This document shows positions 59,001-64,000 of a DNA stretch of 64,000 nucleotides, piece by piece. Position numbers and translations under genes: made by a program. Source of the stretch: Dryas octopetala (taxonomy: Eukaryota > Streptophyta > Magnoliopsida > Rosales > Rosaceae); contig OY992837.1 in the NCBI GenBank assembly GCA_963921425.1, forward strand, positions 5,553,896 through 5,617,895, in the 5' to 3' direction. The notes under the pieces were generated by a model. The model had not been told where the DNA came from, made no database searches, and worked only from the letters and a program-made list of their open reading frames with translations. Position 1 is the first letter of the stretch; each line of letters opens with the position of its first letter.

Positions 59001-59437
59001 ATAGAATTAAATGATCAGTAACCAAGCAGAGCATAAAAGTCAAGAGTAAGCAGTGAACTAACAAGCATTCTGTCGTCGGAAACCGATTTCTCCTCAGTGG
59101 CCATGTGAGACTTCATGGTAGCGAAGCTACGGCGCCACGTACTGGAATACGAGACCTAGGGACACACAAAGGCGGTGAATTTGGCGCTTAAATATTCTTG
59201 CACTTTTAGCAACCAAAAAGGGAAATTAGACTAATTAGTAATATAATCTAGTAATTAAGTTAGAATTTAGAATCTTATTGTATATTATTAAGTATGCGAC
59301 ATTACCTTTTTGGGATTCGAAGAAAAGGCGGGTGTGGGATTAAGTAGGAGAGGCGCGCTAGGGTTTCGAGGGCGACAAAAACGCGGCGTATCGGAAAATG
59401 AACACCGGAGTCGAGGAAATTTAATACCGCACGCCAT
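56007..59437 (-). CDS. UPP: Uracil phosphoribosyltransferase, chloroplastic
   Basis: Twelve exons: 59437-59306, 59155-59063, 58859-58781, 58522-58464, 58364-58287, 57815-57734, 57346-57298, 56919-56858, 56653-56586, 56347-56292, 56210-56163 and 56058-56007. They give 285 residues. The enzyme makes UMP from uracil and PRPP (pyrimidine salvage). Exon 1 is an Arg/Ser/Pro-rich transit peptide ([20 protein letters not shown]), which fits the plastid location of Arabidopsis UPP. The mature part starts near [18 protein letters not shown]. The PRPP loop is [14 protein letters not shown] at 202-215, and the uracil-binding C-terminus reads [14 protein letters not shown]. The ATG at 59132 inside exon 2 would give a cytosolic form without the transit peptide. 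All introns are GT-AG. Confidence 0.94.
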
Positions 59438-62400
59438 GGATTGGATTAGTAGAGTCCTGGAAGGACTCAGAATTTGTCAGTTTGGGATAGGTTGGGATTG
59501 GGAAGGATGGTTGATGATTTGCTCGATGGAGTGGGTTGGGCTCGGCCCATGAAAGGTGGTTATCCATTGCCCCAAAACCAATGCCCATGTGCTCTCTCGG
59601 GTTTGGTTCTGGACGCGGGAAAATAAAAACGACATGCGTTTTTGGTTAGAATACGACAATTTTGTTTTGTCCGGGGATGCATGTGCATGTCTATTTTGAT
59701 ATCATTAGTACAGATCTTAAGTGTCGATGGAAGAAATATAGCTCGGATCTTGTTGCTTAAGGTCAATGTCGTTTTCCTAACTACTACTTTCGGCCATGCA
59801 CCTAAAAACATAAAGTAGGGTTGATGATTGAACTTGGATATCCACGATGAAATTTTAAAATAATAATGTTATACTTATCACATTTTTATACCACATTTTT
59901 ATATCATCTCACGTGTCATTATTTTATTGGACATAGTTTTTCTTTTTATAATTTTTATTTTTCTTTTTGAGTTTTTATTTTTATTTTTATTTTTATTTTT
60001 TAGTATCCAATATATGAATACTATTTAAGTTGTCACATAAGGTAGTATGAAATTATGGTATAAAAATGTGGTATATCTAACACTACTGATTTTAAAAATA
60101 CCGACAAATATCAAAACACCTACTTTTTCGAAGGATAATTTTTCTTTTTGTTTAGTTAAGAGATGAAAAAGGATAGTCAAACACGTGTTGTTAGTGGCCA
60201 AAACAAAAAAGATCGATGAAAAGGATAATCGAACAAGTGTTGTTAGAGTAGGCTTGAGTGTTTTATTTGTGAACAATAATATTAGATGAGAGAAATTTTT
60301 CAACAACTTGAATATGACTAATTTGTTATCTCAATTAAATAACATGATGACATAGATATTTTTATATTTCATCACATAAAAATTATCTAATTTCAAAATA
60401 AAAACTATCTATTGAGATGCTAAGTCAGTTCATATACCTATTATAAGTAAGTTTTTTTCATATTAAAAACAATAATTCTTATTCCATTTTTTGTTACAGA
60501 TTTATGTTACAAATCTCAAATGAAATGTTAATTTTTTACTTATTATAAGTAAATGAGGTTCTAGAAAAATTCATAAATAAATAAATAAAATACTGTTACA
60601 CTAATTTAGATTTATAAAGTTGAGTTAATAGTTAATGTCTATAGTCTTACTCAATATGATGGGAAGATTGTAATTATTGCATACTAGGATTTATATCATA
60701 TTTGTAATCGTTGCAAGGATAAAGTGTTAACTATAATGATTGTTTCATGTTAGATGATATTGTATAATAAATCCATAAATAAATTATACATAATAATTTT
60801 TCTAATTTGTGGGTATATATATCATTTAGATTTGGTCGTCATACATTTCCATGTGACACATATAATATGGGCCCCGCTAACAAATTAGATGAGTTTCGTG
60901 GAGAATAATTACATGTTACTCTATTATTAGTTTGTTGTCTACTTGTCTCGTATCATATTAGTACGAGGCATAGTAAGAAAAAGTTAGAAGGAGCCTCCAA
61001 CTACAAGAAAACTCAAGTTGATGAAATAAATCATATGTTGTATTTTGTTTTGAGGTCGATTGAAGAGTCGCATCCGGACCAAAAAAAAGAAGAGTCGCAT
61101 CGATGTCGGATGGTGCAGGCCCTACAGGGCTCGGCCTTGCTGTTGAGTTGGGTTCTGTTTTCTTTTGTACTGGACTACTGGGCTTTGCCTTAGCTTGGCT
61201 TTTATTTTCAAGAATTAATATATTAGATCATATCGTCAATTACTCAATTCAGGAAAAAATTATTTAAATAATAATAATAATAATGGTGGATTTATATTTT
61301 GGTAACAAGACTAAATTAGTTGGAAGAACTATTAATTAATATTAGATACAATGTATTTTAAATATATATAAATAGTAAACAAAGGCCACAACAAGAAATA
61401 GATTTAAAATGTTTTGATACAATGTACAGTTTGCATTGGAATGCTTAGGTATCTTTATTATTATTATCTTTACTTTTATAAAGCCAAAGTGCTTGGTGTT
61501 ACAGACTTTACAAAAAATTAGATTACTTAAATTATCTTTTATTCAACAAACAGTCTCATAAAAAAAAAATGAGGATATAGTTATAAAATACAACTATTAA
61601 AATAAACTTTAAAAAAGAAAAAAGAAAAATAGTCTACTACCTTAAAACATGGAGATATTTGATAGTTGTGGAAAGTTATAAAACTAAGAACAAAATACAA
61701 AAAAAAAAAAAAAAACACAGTAAAAATGTCAATTGACACCTGCGGAGCACGTGCCAAGAGATTAGTTATTATGAAGACAGAAAAAAGATTTGGTGTTACG
61801 GGCTTCACCAAAAATAGAATTGCTTAAAATATCTTTCATTCAACAAAACAATCATATTAAAAAACCTAATAAATAAGGGTATAATTGTAAAATACAACTA
61901 TTAAAATAAAATTTAAAAAATAAAAAAACATTTCACTATTTTAAAACATGAAAACTGAAAAGAGTGATAAGAAATTATAAAACAATGAGAATAAAATAAA
62001 AAAACACAATAAAAATACTAATTGACACGTGGAGAGTGCGTGCCAAAAGACTAATAATACGTTATTTGAAATTTAAGTATAGTTGGTAGAAAATGTATTT
62101 CTTATATATATATATATATATTTCCTTATAAATACAAATATTTATGTATGATTATATTCCATTTAAGCAATTTAACCATAAATGACCAAGTACATGATAT
62201 GAATTCTCAGTACAGCTCCAGCTTCTTTCAACAAATATTGTTTATGCTCTGTTATTTTGATATTTATTTAGGACTTTTAATTTGTTTACAAAAATAGTTT
62301 TATTTGATTTTCTGTTTTAAATTTATTTTCTTTATAAAATGGGCTAATTACATATACCACCTTCAAATTATGTCACATTTGATACTTTGCTCCCCAAAAT

Positions 62401-62600
62401 TAAAATTTTTTACACTTTACCCCCCCATAAGTTTAATTTTATTAAATACTTTACGTACCAAATATAATATTTTTTAAGTATTTAGTTATTATCAATTTAT
62501 CATAACAAAAATGATAAAATGTATATTTTAAATATAAAATAAATAGCAAATAATTCATGTTACACATTGTTTTCGTCCCATTATATTAATAGTTTTTGTT
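59438..62600. other. AT-rich intergenic region with dispersed repeats
   Basis: 59438-59600 is the UPP promoter. At 59860-60090 an inverted pair (atacttatcacatttttataccaca / tggtataaaaatgtggtata) looks like a MITE. A ~52-bp tandem repeat (gatgaaaaggataatcgaac type) lies at 60161-60247. 61485-62080 holds a dispersed repeat in two tandem copies. No genes recognised. Confidence 0.5.
61485..62080. repeat. Tandem pair of dispersed AT-rich repeat
   Basis: Copy 1 starts tttggtgttacagactt-like near 61490 and copy 2 ttggtgttacgggcttcacc near 61790. Both continue with attcaacaaa, tacaactattaaaataaa and a closing aattgacacstg.ggag..cgtgccaa.aga. The same family lies inverted at 31850-32020. Confidence 0.7.
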
Positions 62601-63214
62601 TTGTTTTGGAGTGTCACTATATGAATGTTTTGTTGATGGGGACACCAGGACAGTGACACTAATATGAACGGTAGTAAGCACTAAGCAGCATGCAATGGAT
62701 ACACCCCCATAAGCGTCCATACAAGTACAAGGCGCAGAGGCTGATCCTCTTTAACTCCTTTCACGTAAACGATTAACGTCCACGCCTCTTTGGGCCTGTC
62801 TCGGCCCTTTTCACTGTTTCGCGTTTCACGTGACTCAAATACGTACCACCACACCAGCGAGAAAGAGGTTGGTCCTCAGGCAACCACGCTACGTGGCCTT
62901 GCGTCCTCGGTTTTCGGACGAGACAACCCAACTCACTCGCCAGACGATACTTTTCGCACTTTTACTCTCTTTCTTTATTTTTCGGTTCGTTTTTTATTTC
63001 AAAAATTTTTTCCTTGTTTGGCTTCAGGAGCTGTATACTTATTATTTACATGTGATAGTAGTTGTTGTGTCAGTCTAGTTTGGATTCTTCTTCTTATTGG
63101 TCGCTCTGGGCTCTTCTTTCATTCTCTGTATCTTTCTATCGAGTTATCGACCTCCCATCCCTGAGTTGTTCCCAACTCGGTCGACCAAACTCGCTAGCTC
63201 TCTCCTTTGGCAAC
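62601..63214 (+). promoter_or_regulatory. P5CS promoter and 5' leader with ABRE/G-box motifs
   Basis: CACGTGAC at 62827-62834 is a G-box/ABRE core and ACGTGGC at 62891-62897 a second ABRE. Known P5CS genes respond to ABA and osmotic stress through such elements. The region is GC-richer than upstream and C/T-rich close to the start codon. Confidence 0.6.
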
Positions 63215-64000
63215 ATGGACTCTGTGGATCCTACGCGAGCGTTTGTCAAGAATGTCAAGCGTATCGTCGTTAAGGTCAGCCATATATATATCATATATAT
63301 ATATATATACAATACGACATTCATTCGTTCTCTTGTTTTTGTTTTTGTATCAGACAAATCCTTTGTTTAATAATATTGCTTCTGATCAGTTCTCAATACA
63401 GAAAAAGTATATATATTTTTATCACCCACATAGCTACTTTTTCATATATTTTTTTTATTTTATAAATCTTATAGTTTTTGGATGTGAATGAAAACTTGTG
63501 CTTGAGCCCAGTTTGCAGAATACTGTTGTTTTTTTTTTTTTTGTTTAAAATTATAAAAGAAAAACATTGTGAGAGAGAGTGATGTATTTTATTGGAATCT
63601 TATTTTGTAGATATTGGATTAGTTTGGATAGGTTTTGTGAAAGTGGTATTAAATCTAGCCCATTATGTAACGCAACAAATCGTGGAATTAGATATGGCAT
63701 TCTTCTATTAGATTCACATAGTACCATCACAAAACGTGGAATGTGCGTGATAGTGATAATCAGTTCCAGATGTGGTTACTTCTTCCCAGATTCTATGGGA
63801 TCAAGTTTGTTTTTGTTCATCATCATCGGCTTTGGAATCTTCAGAATTTCGGAATTTTCTTGTTTTTTATGGGGTTTAGTGTGGCTATGGGTTTTTGTCC
63901 TATAATCCTATTGATTGTATTTTTGTCTTATTTTAATATATTTTGTTGACGTATTTTTTAATAGCTAAAACCTCCAACCCCATCCTAAATCCTAGTAGGT
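63215..64000 (+). CDS. P5CS: Delta-1-pyrroline-5-carboxylate synthase, first exon (partial)
   Basis: The ATG at 63215 opens an exon of exactly 20 codons (63215-63274, MDSVDPTRAFVKNVKRIVVK) ending at a GTCAGC donor. This is the conserved start of plant P5CS, just before the glutamate 5-kinase domain (normally continuing VGTAVVT). P5CS is a bifunctional glutamate kinase / glutamyl phosphate reductase that controls stress-induced proline synthesis. 63275-64000 is intron 1, AT-rich with (AT)n at 63283-63310; no second exon was found before the edge. The call rests on only 20 residues plus the exon-intron layout. Confidence 0.82.

Noticed and set aside
1-64000. A second MIR2111 copy, CRISPR arrays, rRNA genes or intact tRNA genes
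   Set aside because: Looked for on both strands and not found; repeat arrays here are palindromic or microsatellite, not spacer-type.

Overview
The window is plant nuclear DNA. It has many short exons with GT-AG introns, AT-rich intergenic DNA, (GA)n/(CT)n microsatellites next to start codons, MITE-type transposons, and plant-only families (MIZ1-like, RETICULATA-related, NPF, ATG1, P5CS, miR2111). It is a eudicot; the gene set and repeat style would fit a woody rosid such as a Rosaceae species, but the species call is inference only.

Layout. 1.6-4.2 kb (+): a 352-aa mitochondrial carrier, complete in 7 exons. 7.3 kb (+): a MIR2111 hairpin followed by a possible spliced micro-ORF. 8.7-10.0 kb (-): a two-exon LC8-type dynein light chain. 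10.9-11.6 kb (-): an intronless MIZ1-like (DUF617) gene. 12.5-14.4 kb (-): an NRT1/PTR (NPF) transporter. 15.6-17.9 kb (-): a chloroplast RETICULATA-related protein. 18.6-30.9 kb (-): a tandem array of S-domain (G-type lectin) receptor kinases, with two intact intronless genes, a chimeric pseudogene between them, a 52-bp relic, and several nested transposons. 33.8-39.8 kb (-): a complete 13-exon autophagy kinase ATG1. 45.5-47.6 kb (+): a PRA1 protein with a decayed tRNA-Val-like sequence in its 5' region. 49.8-52.0 kb (+): two tandem genes for tiny membrane-anchored glycine-rich proteins ending in SAC. 52.0-55.1 kb: a block carrying an O-fucosyltransferase gene fragment and arrays of small palindromes, apparently inserted beside the second of these genes. 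56.0-59.4 kb (-): uracil phosphoribosyltransferase (UPP) in 12 exons with a transit peptide. 63.2 kb (+): the first coding exon of P5CS, which runs off the right edge.

The genes do not form a pathway; plant neighbours are usually independent. The clearest themes are local duplication (receptor kinases, glycine-rich microproteins), fragmentation, and MITE insertions that can be dated against duplicated empty sites. The best candidates for something undescribed are the SAC-tailed glycine-rich pair, the gene-fragment-bearing block beside it, and the spliced small ORF downstream of MIR2111.
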